Shown here piece by piece: positions 11,001-23,000 of a stretch of DNA of 64,000 nt. Where the stretch lies: the NCBI RefSeq assembly GCF_950295315.1, contig NC_080165.1, positions 7,876,417 through 7,940,416 of the forward strand. The letters are read 5' to 3'. The notes beneath the pieces were generated by a model that was not told where the DNA came from, did no database searches, and was given only the letters and a program-made list of their open reading frames with translations. Each line of letters opens with the position of its first letter. Within the stretch, counting starts at the first letter, position 1. The translations under genes and the position numbers were made by a program. The stretch comes from Erinaceus europaeus. Lineage: Eukaryota; Chordata; Mammalia; Eulipotyphla; Erinaceidae.

Positions 11001-14000
11001 TGCAGGTGTCTATCTTTCGCTCTCCCTCTCTGTCTTCCCCTCCTCTCTTGATTTTTCTCTGTCCTATCCAACAGTAACAACAACAGCAGCAATAAACAAC
11101 AAGGGCAACAAAAGGTGTGTTGGGGGGGAAGCCTCCAGGAGCAGTGGATTTATAGGCAATGAGCCCCAGCAATAACCCTGGAGACAAAAAAAAAAAAATT
11201 CTTTCAGATATTCTGTCACTAGGAATGTTAAGAACTCAATAGGTTAACACTCCAAACTAAGAAAGTGAAGGGTCTGACCATGAAGAAACACAGTGACTCA
11301 CAGATGCATAAAAAGCTTCTAGCAGCTGGAGTAAGGCTCTTTGTATTTTCCTGCAAGTATTTCCATTTCAAGAGTATGAAAAAAAAAAAAAAAAAAAGAG
11401 GGCCAGTGGAGAAATAAGAGAATCTCAGTGTTTTTGTAGATACCAATGAGAAAACCGCTAGAAGATGCCTCGGGGGATGTGTAAGCAAGGAGAGGAAGGG
11501 CACAGAATTTTAGATGAGACACTTCTGAATTCAACTTTCCACTCTGCTACTATTTAAGGAAATTCTAACTTGTTCTCTTTTTTAAGAATTTATCGCATTT
11601 CAGCGAGAGACAGAAACACCAGAGCGCTGCTGGGCTCTGGCTTATGGTGGTGCTAGGGATTGAAGCTGGGAGCCTGGAGCCTCAAGTAAAAAAGTCTTCT
11701 TGTATAACCTAGAACACTGTCTCCCCAGCCCAGGTTCTAGCCTTGCTAGTGCTCAATTTCCTCATTCTTTGAAAGAAGGCAGGGTTCTATCTATTTCCAG
11801 AGAAAATACAGTTCAATACCTGGCAAACAGCGGACACTAACACCGAGATACTACCTAAGAGTGCTGTCACAACACACGCTATTCCACAAGAGTTTGATCA
11901 AAAAGATGAAACATTCCTAGATTTATCCAAAGGAAACAAAAACACCTATCCCAAGAGATCTATCGAAACCCGTGTGCATGGAAGCACAATTCTTAACAGC
12001 CTCGACTTGGAAGCAACCCAGATGCCCAATGACAAGTGAGTGGCTAAGAGAATTGCGGCATATACTCACAATGGGACACCACTCAACTGTTGAACATGAC
12101 GGAAGTCGTCTGTTGTTGGGAAAGAGAGACTGTCGGAGAGAGAGACTCTGGAACACGTGGCTGAGTGGGAACGCAATGCAATTCTCTTTATTGATCAGAT
12201 ACAACGCCTTTTATGTATCTCTTTAACCGGAAGTGGCAAGTGGGAAAAGGAAATGGCTAGAAGAGGGGGTGGAGCAATAAAAGAGCGTGAAGGTAGCAAA
12301 CTTCCATCTAACCAGTGGGGATTAAACCAATGCCCTGCAGGCAGGGCGGGTCTCAGGCAAAACAATTATGTAAATTGACCACAGTGTTAAGCAATCAGGG
12401 GACCTGGTGAATCGAGCAGCTTCATCGACTGCTATATGTGTTTCTTGTAGGCAGATAACATCTGCCTGATACTGTATCACCAATTGACCAATAAGAACGC
12501 ATTTGGCCATCTCCAAAACTCTCTCCCTTTACACTGTCTGAACTGGAAGACGCTTTGAAGAGGGTTAAACCGGGAACAGCTGCTGGCTATGATAACATCA
12601 CCCCAGAACTCATTCTTAACCTGGGTCCCGCGGCAAAGAAGTGGCTCGCTTCATTCCTGTCCCACATCTTGGAATCTGAGTCTATGCCCAAAGTTTGGTG
12701 TCGTGCGAAGATTATAGAGGTTTTGAAACCAAAGAAAGACCCAACACTGGCCGCCAGCTATAGACCAATTTCTCTCCTCTCCGTGTGTTACAAACTCCTT
12801 GAGAGGCTACTTCTGTCACGTATTTCTCATCTTAGAGAGAAATTCCTATCACCCGCCCAAGCTGGTTTCCACCCAGGAAGATCTACCTGCGAACAAGCCC
12901 TGGCCCTCTCAACTTACATTGAAAATGGATTCCAGAAGAATTTAAAGACGGGTGCTGTCTTTGTTGCTCTCACAGCAGCCTATGACACAGTCTGGCACCG
13001 TGGTCTCCTAGTCAAGATCTCAAGATGCCTGCCTCCATGGGTGGCCAACACTATATCGTTTCTTCTCCAAAACAGAAGATTCCGGGTGCATCTGGGTGAC
13101 AAATCTAGCAGATGGAGACTTGTCTCAAGTGGCCTCCCCCAGGGCTCTGTTCTGGCTCCTACGCTATTTAATATTTACATCAATGACCTCCCAGAAACTT
13201 CTTCAAGGAAGTTCATCTACGCCGATGGCATCTGCTGTGCAACTCAGGCATCCAAGTTCGACATCCTCGAGGAAACACTCACGAAAGACATGTCTCTGAT
13301 ATCTGATTACTGTAAAAAATGGCGACTAATCCCTAGCACTGCAAAAAACGGTATCATCTGTTTTCCATCTACACCATGCCTCGGCCTCGCGTGAGCTTAA
13401 TGTGCAGCTTGGCGATACGAGAATCCGGCATGAAGCCCAGCCAGTCTATCTTGGCGTTACTCTCGATCGCACCCTGTCATTTCATGAACATCTCATAAAA
13501 ACTGCAGCAAAGGTGGGCACGAGGAATAACATCATTGCAAGACTGGCCAGCTCCTCATGGGGCACGAGCGCTTCCACACTACGATCATCATCTCTGGCAT
13601 GATGCTATTCCACTGCAAAATACTGTGCCCCAGGATGGTTCCGTAGCCCCCATGTCCACTTGGTCGATTCCAAATTATATTCCTCCATGAGGATAATTTC
13701 TGGAACCATCCGTTCCACCCCGGTTCCATGGCTGCCAGTTCTTAGCAACATCGCCCCGCCAGATATTCGTCAGGATGCGGCATCATCTAAGTTCATTTCC
13801 CACGTCTACGCTGGACCGGACCTGCCAATATACGCGGATATCTTAGCCCACCCTGTCCAACGCTTGACGTCTCGTCACCCAATCTGGTCCCCTATGCCTA
13901 CACTGAACTTCTCTGTTCCAGTCTCTTGGGAACAGAGTTGGCAGTCAGGTGAGGTCAAGAACAAACACCTCATCACAGACCCCTGCAAGCGTCAACCCGG

Positions 14001-17000
14001 CTTTGACCTAGTACGTTATGATTGGGCCCTCCTCAATCGCTATTGAACAGGCCATGGCCGGTGCGCCGCTATGTTCCATCGCTGGGGAGCCAGAGACGAC
14101 CCGAACTGCCCCTGCGGCTCCAGACAGACTATGACCCACATAGTCAACGACTGCCACCTCTCCAGATTCAAAGGAGGTCTCGAAACTTGACATCAGGCTC
14201 AACCTGACGCTGTTGACTGGCTACGGAAGAAGGGCAAATGCTAGAAGAAGAAGAAGAAGAAGGGGACCTGGCGTAATGACCAACAGCCTGTCTCCTTTGC
14301 CTCTTCTCTGTTGGAATTTGAAGGAGTGTTCTGTGAGACAAACCAAAAATAGAAGGCAAAGTACCGCATGATGTCACTCATACAAGGGGCTTAAGAAACA
14401 AGGACAGGAAGGGAAAACAATATAAAATGTGGACTGGGTGTGGCCCACTGTACCAAAGTAAAGCGACTCGGAGGAAGGACGGGAAGAGAAACGGAGAGAG
14501 GGCTGTTGGGGATCGAGGTCCATGATGATGGTAAAGGATCTAAGTTGGGGGAGAGAGAAAAGAAAGATCCTAGCTATGTGTCAATAACACCTGCACTGTA
14601 AACCGCTACCCTCTCAATAAAGTGCTAACAAACATAAAATAAAACATTAAAAAAAATAACAAACTCATCTCCTTTAACTCATCTGGGACGGAATTTGAGG
14701 ACATCGTGTTTTGTGAGATAAGCCAAAATGAGGAGAAATAACTGATGACCTCACTTCTAGGTGCGGGGGGGAGGGGCTTAAGAAACAAGGTCAGTAAGGG
14801 AAATACAAAGTGAAGCTCAGTCTGGGTGTGGAGAGGGTGTTGGGAGACCTGGTGGAGAAAAGACCTGAATTGGGTGGAGAAGACTCTGCAGACAACTATT
14901 GTAGGGAGATGAGAAACTATACCTATGTGTCAACAGCTGTATTATAAACTATTGACCCCCCCCCCCCGCAATAAAAAAAATTCTTATAGCACCACTGTTC
15001 CCTTTATGCTTTCACACTCAAAGGGAAAAATAAAAACAAAGCAAATAATAATAATAATAATAATAATAATAGCCATACTAGATTTAAGTTAGGAAGACAA
15101 GACTATAGGGGAAAGCTTTACAATTCTAACACTAAGTTCTGGATTTACATGATTTTTTTTTTCTGGATATATGGGCTTTAAATTATAATTGAATAGTTAT
15201 GATATACTGACATAGCTTTTTTTCAGAGGCTAAAATTATCTCAAAAAAATAGAACGTTGAATACTAGTGAAAAGAGTTTAAGTTAGGAGTTTACTCCGAA
15301 GTACTGACATTCCTTGCAAAATCTCATTTTCAAAAATACTTTCAGGTCGAATACCAGAATGAATTACTATGAGCCTTTCCATTTACTAAGGTACTTTTTA
15401 CTAAATGTTCAAAAGAAAAGACAGCAGCACTTTATAAATAGTGTTTCACACTCAATCAAGAAAGAGACCAGAGCATTGTGTCTTTAATCAAAGTTTGGAC
15501 GGTTCAGTGGTATCTTTCAACTACTTTTTGCAAAGATCAAATTTAAAGAGCAAAGAGGCCCAGAAATCCAAAGCTTGGCTTAGCATGCTGAAAACCTCAT
15601 GCAGGGTGAGATGATTCGCATTTAAAGGTGCTGTGCTGAGAATGTTCTAAACTGCCTCTAGAAATGGCCGGTTGTGCTAGGTGGTACAGAAGGCCCCACA
15701 ATTCTAGGGCATGCCACCACCCGACCTCATCATATGGACAAAAATTTCTCAGTAAAAATAATTCATGAAGTGAAAACATTCAGAACAGAACGATGCACAG
15801 TGAGAAGTAACACTCTCCTCTCCCTTCTGTCTTCCTTGCCGACAACTTTTGTTTTTAAGTTTTATTTATTTATTTTTTTAGATTTTCTTTTTTAAGATTT
15901 TTTACTTATATTCATTTATTTACTGGGTAGAGACAGGCAGAAATCAAGAGGGAAGGGGGTGATAGAGAAGGAGAGACACCTGCAACACTGCTTCACCTCT
16001 TGCAAAGCACTGCCCCTGCAGGTGGGGACTGGGGGCTCGAACCTGGGTCTTTGTGCACTGTAATGTGTGCTCTCAACCAGCTGCGCCACCACCTGGCCCC
16101 AGCTTTTGTTTTTAAAGGCTGATCATCAGCAGGGCATCATCACGGGATATGTACTTACACTGTTTCTTGTGCTAGTTTTAGTCACTTAGTTTTTCCTCCC
16201 CCAATGTCCTGAGTTTTTGTTAATGACCTTTTGTTTTTTCTTTTTGTATTACAGTGTTTACAACACTTACATTTTGTTATCTGTAACTACAGACTGGTCT
16301 TCTCTGTCAAGAGAACACTATAAATAGTGAATATACTGTAATGCAAATAATACAGAATACAGTTTATAGTGACTGAAATCATGCAGAAAGGAATTTTCTA
16401 TACTACTTTGTTTGTTTTTAAACAATCTTCCAAAAACCCCAGCCTAGTGGGACATCTAGTTCTCCTTGTCCCCAACAGAGAGAACTATGTTCTGGGAGTT
16501 GGTGGTAGCACAGTGGGTTAAGCGCACATGGTGCAAAGCGCAAGGACCGGTTAGGATCCCGGTTCAAGCCCCCGGTCCCCCACCTGCAGGGGAGTCGCTT
16601 CACAGGTGGTGAAGCAGGTCTGCAGGTGTCTCTCTTATCTCTCTTCCTCTCTATCTCCCCCTTCTCTCTCAATTTCTCTGTCTCTATCCAATAACAAATA
16701 AATTAATTTAAAAAAAGAGAACTATGTTCTCGATTATGTGTTATTACCAAATGGGTTACAACTAGGTGACAAACAGTAGACTTTCCAAGTTTCTTTGGTG
16801 GTTTATAACTTGCAAATAATTTGACTGTTTCTGACTAGTGCTATGTAGAGTTATTTTCTGTAATAATATTTCATGTAATTTTCTGACTGTGACTACTTCT
16901 ATTATAGACTTTCTGAAATCCAGCTAACTTTCTCAATGTGTCTGTACTGCTCCCTGCAGTTTCAGTGAACTGAGACTGGTCGACCTGCCTCATGTCTGTG

Positions 17001-20000
17001 TGGGCCTGTTTATCGCGCTAGTAAACCCTGAGGACGGCCACAGTGACAGTTCAGTGCAGCTCTTCTATGATGGCTGATCTCATGAAGTAAGAGTACTTTT
17101 CAAGCATAAGCCTGGGGCGAATCATAGGGTCTTTAATCACTCACATAAGACTGAAATAATATTCAATGGATATTCTATCAGGTCACGGCACATTCTTTTA
17201 AATTTAACTTTTGGGAGTCGGGCGTTAGCAGAGTGGGTTAAGCGTAGGTGGTGCGAAGCGCAAGGACTGGCAGAAGGATCCTGGTTTGAGCCCCCGGCTC
17301 CCCACCTGCAGGGGAGTCACAGGTGGTGAAGCAGATCTGCAGGTGTCTATCTTTCTCTCCTCCTCTCTGTCTTTCCCTCCTCTCTCCATTTCTCTCTGTG
17401 CTATCCAGCAATGATGACAACAATAATAACTACAACAATAAAAAACAAGGGCAACAAAATGGAATAAATAAATATTTAAAAAATAAATTTAGCTTGGCTT
17501 CCCTGGACTGAAGACCCCACCAATGTGTCCTGGAGCTCCGCTTCCCCACAGACCCACCCCACTAGGGAAAGAGAGAGACAGGCTGGGAGTATGGACCGAC
17601 CGTCAACACCCATGTTCAGCGGGGAAGCAATTACAGAAGCCAGACCTTCCACCTTCTGCATCCCACAATGACCCTGGGTCCATGCTCCCAGAGGGATAGA
17701 GAATGGGAAAGCTGTCAGGGGAGAGGATGGGATATGGAGATGGGGTGGTGGGAACTGTGTGGAGTTGTACCCCTCCTACCCTATGGTTTTGTTAATTTAC
17801 CCTTTCTTAAATAAAAAATAAATTAAAAAAAAAGTATCTTTACAAAAAAAAAATAAATGAATTTAAATTTTATTTATTCTGCATAGAGACGGAAAGGAAT
17901 TGAGCCCTGCTTCACTGCCTGGGAAGCTTCTCCCTGCAGGTGGAACCATCGCCCAAGAGCGGTCTGTAAAAGCACCACTGTTCTCATCACTATTATGCAC
18001 GATAACTGCAGTTAGACATGTCAATAAGCGGTCTGTGAAAGCACCACCATTCTCTTCACTATTATGCACGATAACTGCAGTTAGACATGTCAATAAGCGG
18101 TCTGTGAAAGCACCACCGTTCTCTTAACTATTATGCACGATAACTGCAGTTAGACATGTCAATAAGCGGTCCGTGAAAGCACCACCGTTCTCTTAACTAT
18201 TATGCACAATAACTGCAGTTAGACATGTTAATATGTGCGAAAACAAAACCAATAACTATAATTTGTCTAATAAATACAAAATTGTTTGAATAAAAAGACT
18301 TCTAGGGATACATAAATACTCTAACGATTGGTCCATGCACACACCCAGCCACCCTCCAGCCTATGGCTGAGTATCTTTGACATGTCAACTGCTGTTCCAG
18401 GTGCTAAGGACACAGCGGTAAACAAAACTGGTAAGAAGACAAAGTTTGCACTTGCTGAACAATGCATTTCCCAAATGCTAACGGAGTTTACAGTTCACAA
18501 AGTAGAAAAGCAGTATTTTTTTTTTTTTCTTCTTCTGGCCTCCATTGGGGCTCGGTGCCTGCACTATAAATACACTACTCCGGATGGCCATTTTTTCCTG
18601 TTTTTTTTTTTTTTTTTTGGTATAGATCTGAGAGACATTGAGAGGGGAGGGGAAGAGCAAGATCCCTGCTTCACTGCTTGTGAAGCAACCCCCTTCCCCC
18701 TCCGCAGTTGGGGAGCAGGGGCTTGAATCGGGATCCTTGCTCGGGTCCTTATGCTTGGTACTATGCGCGCTTAGCCCGCTGTGCTACCATCTGGCCCCGC
18801 AAAAAGTAACTTTCAAAGGATAATTTATAGATGTTTTACAAGTCTCTGCCACATGTTTACTTAAAGTTATTCCTGACTTCGACACAAGACCAACGTATCA
18901 GAATTACAAGTGCTAAATTGGATAGTAGGTAGAGTGGGTTTATTTTTAATTTTTTTTTTAGTTATACTTACTTTTGGCAATTTTCTAATGAAAATATTTA
19001 ATAATATTCTCAATTTACCAGTTAACATTCTCCTACAAGTATTATGTCAAATATAAAGACAAGTATGTTCAAATAACAACCATCTGTAGATGATACTTGC
19101 CGAGTTATTTTATGCCTACTTTAAGCTCCGACAGAATTGCGCCATTTTATTCCACCCAGATGTTTATTTCAGTTATATTTAGAAAGTGCAAGATAGACTT
19201 CACAAGTCACTTTGGAAACAAATACTTCAAAAAGTAAAGAAAAGCAATAGGGTTCTCAAGAAGATAGGGTTTATTTGATAGACGGCATTACTAGACTTCT
19301 CTATAAGGAGTTTGAACAAAGAAAAATTCAGCCTTTTTGCTTCTTTACAAAAATGCTAGAGAAAGCATCTAGTTTCAACAGATTTGCTGATTCAGACTAC
19401 AGATTCCTATGCCAGATTCTAGATCAATAGGAATGGGGGCCAGAAAAAGTTTTCATTTAAAAAGGTCAGTGGATCACTTAATACATGGAAATCTGACCAG
19501 AGGGAAAAGCAGGCAGGCATGTGAGTGAGCTCAGCAGGAAAGGTGCCGTTCTGTCGTGGTTATAGCCACATAGCACACTTTCTCCTGGAGCAGGACTTGA
19601 GACACAGATAGCGACCTGGTCCATCACAGGGTCAAGATTTCCACTGGCAAAAATACTTCCTGTAAAACCTAGCCAAACTTAGAGCACAGGGCACATGCCA
19701 CGTGGGACATTCTGTTCTGCCAGGAGGCTACTTCACCGTCCTGAATGCCTGTCAGTTGTCAGAACTTGCAAAGGGGAATTTTATGTACCTTGTGGAAGGC
19801 CCAGGAGTCATTTAGGAATAGGCAAGGGTCATTTAGGAATCCGATCCACACGCTAGTTTAAATGTAGCCACTGAAGGAACAGCTATGATTTCAAGATTTA
19901 CCTCACTTCTGTAGTCAGTCAACAGGATTTCAGATGCTGTGAAATCTCATTTCCCAAATATGCCCGTAGGAATTAAAGCCACACTATTTAAGTCTATTTC

Positions 20001-23000
20001 TGTGCCCCCCAATATCTTTTATCTGAAAACAGCTGTATGATTAAGCACTCTGCAGATATCATCTTGTTTGCTCTGCTTAAGAGCCTTAACATTATTGATA
20101 TAAAAATTACTTCTTTGGATTGTTTAGTAAATATCAGCTATTTGGTAATCAACGACCAAAGAAAAACCCCAGGTTTAGGAAGAGCTTGAACAAGTATACC
20201 AGCAATTTGAAAAGGATGGTTAAAAATACAAAGATAGAGCCATCTTCACTCTGTGGTTGACCACCACCTCAACTCCAAGATCAGTGATGTGTCCATCCAG
20301 TGAGACAACCTCAGACAGACAGAGAAGAGTGCAGTGAGTATCTGAAAGAACAGTAAGCAGATGCGTAAAAAGGAGTCAGACGGAGGACAGAAATGTGGCA
20401 GAAGTCAGGGAAAGGGAAAAGCAGCAGAAGGCAGAAATGACAGACACAAACGGCAACAAAAAAGGCGGGGAGGAAGCAAAAATCAATGTGGTGAGAAGCA
20501 GTGTGCGAACGCGGCAGAGGGAGACAGGGCTTGCATGGCAGGTGCAGCACTCAGTCAAATGGTTTACAAAAAGGAAATACAAATATATATGTATCTTTAG
20601 AAAAATAAAGCTCACATTAGTAAATTCTGTAAACTTAGAATTTTTATATTTTCAATTCAGTTTTATATGTTTCCATACTAGTCACTTTCTATCGAATGAA
20701 TGTGACTACCAAGAAAAAGAGAGTACCATAAACAGGGCTGGGGCAATAGTTTAATGGCTACTCAAAGGCTTTCATGCCTGAGGCAGCAGGGGCTTCAGGT
20801 TCGATCCCCAGCACCACCATAAACCAAAGCCGAGCAGTGCTCTGGTCTAAAACAAAACCACACAATAAATGTTACGTGGATACTATTGTCCCTGCCCCGG
20901 AGTGTAGCAAATGTAAGTCCCCCGCTCTTCTCTGGGTGTCTAGGAAAGCTGATACAAGAAGAGCAGGTGCTTTGCTTTGACGGGCTGCATGACTCAACTT
21001 TACAGAGGCCGGGCTGTTTACTGGCGGCGAGCGCAATCCCTTCCTGAACTGCACTGCGTGGAATCTGACGGCAGTTGCTTCCTTCTGCTCAGTCCCTATA
21101 CCAGGTTGGACGCTTTCACCTACTGGTCGGTGGCAGAGAGTCCTGAGTTAATCCCCAGCATCATATCTGCTAGAGTGATGCTCTAGTTCTCTTCCTCCTC
21201 CTCCTTCTTCTCTCTCTCATTAAACAGACACCAAAAATTATAAAGAATTCTGGCACACAATTCACAAAATCTCTACCTCTACACCTCTATTTCAGATAGT
21301 ACAACTTAAGACAAATCAATCAAGATTCAGGTCTCACAACATTATTTCTTAACATCTGTTGGTTTTGAAATGTATTTTTTGTTCCATTTGCATCAGTCAG
21401 TCCTCTTTAGTCACATCTGAAGTAGAATACCTGTCCTTTCCCAAATAAGAACTATTGTTTTCTGATAAGAACACTGACTGCTACAACCTACTTGCTTATG
21501 CCCAACTTACACTGGCTATTTGATTTTAATGGTCCAAATTCTCTATGTACATCAACACTGTGTTATGAAGAAATGCATGCAACAGATTATCTCTTCTCTC
21601 ATCTACAGCTGCGGTCTGACCTCCTTGGCTGCAGACTAAGCTGCGGTCTGACCTTCTTGGCTGCATACTAAACATACTCACGGATCCTTGATCATAAAAC
21701 ATAACATAACAAAACAAAAAGCACAATCATTCTGCACATCTTCTCTCCTGGTTACAACTTACATTTAGACTTTCCATTTATGAAATGGCTGGGCATTACT
21801 AACACGTTTTCACTTCCTATTTAACCCTTCCTCTCCATTTCCTTGGGAAGCCATTAGCCACACTGGTCAACAGTGTAGTTAGTGACCTGCAGCATCACTG
21901 GTGACAGCTGATAGGGTCTGCGGTCTCTACTGATAGCAAGCTCACTCTTCTGGACTATGTCTTCAGCTGCTTCTCCCTCACCACCTCTCCTTTATTCAGT
22001 CTCTACAACCCTGGAGAATTCTGCAGGCCCTCACAGAACAGGAGCTTGTGTGTCTTTCCTGGGATCAATGCAGCTCTGTTGACGTCAAGTATGAATGACA
22101 CCGGTGCCCCTGGATTTTATGTTTCGAGTTGCATGTGTCCAGGCTGCACTTAAACAAGACAGCTGAATGCAGCCCCACTGCTACTCCTCACCCACATCTC
22201 TTACACACAGCAGCAACTGCCCCACTATGCACATGATTTTATGCACATCAGAAACCAGAAGCATCATCTATGAAATCTCTCTTCAGCTGATTCTTTTTAA
22301 CCCTGCATCTTCCTAACCAGTCATACTCAAAATAGCTTTTGCACAGATCCATGCCTGTCCACCGTCACCAGTGTAATCATAACATAACTGCTTTATCTCC
22401 ACAATGGGTGGTTTCCAATTTTCCCTCCTCGGTTGTATTTCCAATGATCTAATTCCAACAACGCAGGAAACAAATGAAGATCTTTAGAGTTAGACTTGAT
22501 CGTGATTATTTCTCTGCTTTAATGCTGCTCTGCTCTTATCCATAACGGCCTTCCGGTTCAGATGCAAAGAGAATTCTCCAAGTTGAAGATGACCTCCTGA
22601 CATGTGGTCCAACTCTGGTTCCAGACTTACTCAATTCTCCTTTGTTCCCTACAAGCTGCTACTTAACCCAACTGCCTCAAACTTTTCCATGTGTGTGTTC
22701 TGCTGGGTTTTTTTTTTTTTTTCCTTTTGGCAACCTTCTCCCCACAAGATCACCAAGGTCACTGTCAATCTCTCCCTAAACTGCCAGGTCTGTTCACGTT
22801 TTAGTTCTCTTCTCAGAGAAGCCAGCCTTGACAGCCCTTTGCACTACTTACCACAACTTACCACGTAAAGTCTATGCTTCCCACTTGCATTCAGATTCCT
22901 TTCCTCTCACTGTCAAACTACAAGCCACAAGAGTCTCGCTCAGACCTACTTTATTCATTAGTATATGCTGCAGATTTGAGGCCAGACATGGTGCCGGCAC

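Larger units (their letters stand above)
12408..14260 (+). mobile_element. Jockey/CR1-group non-LTR retrotransposon fragment
   Basis: 1853-bp 5'-truncated LINE flanked by an exact 11-bp duplication AGGGGACCTGG (12397-12407 and 14261-14271). Its plus strand (12528 onward) encodes a reverse transcriptase of the Jockey/CR1 type, not the L1 or RTE type, followed by a C-terminal [13 protein letters not shown] zinc-knuckle-like motif near 14108-14150. It ends in a (GAA)n tail. The first ~110 bp are inverted and encode an endonuclease fragment on the minus strand. Confidence 0.8.
12114..14285 (-). mobile_element. Class II-type LTR (family 1), itself interrupted by a LINE
   Basis: Reverse copy of the LTR seen at 100-414: it ends CCCAACA (12114-12120 read backwards), has AATAAA and a TATA-like TACATAAAAGG on the minus strand, and its 5' end TGTTGGTCATTACGCC is at 14285-14270. 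Flanks GTCTGT (12108-12113) and GCCTGT (14286-14291) form a 6-bp target duplication with one mismatch. The LTR body is 12114-12407 plus 14272-14285; a LINE occupies the space between. Confidence 0.75.

Noticed and set aside
12555..13394. LINE-1 or BovB reverse transcriptase
   Set aside because: The RT blocks ([21 protein letters not shown]) and the C-terminal Cys/His motif differ from those of L1 ([17 protein letters not shown]) and of RTE.
17958..18233. CRISPR-like array
   Set aside because: The repeats are directly adjacent without variable spacers, in a mammalian intron; a minisatellite.
20361..20754. Purine-rich plus-strand frames
   Set aside because: Low-complexity K/E/R-rich translation, no splice or homology support.
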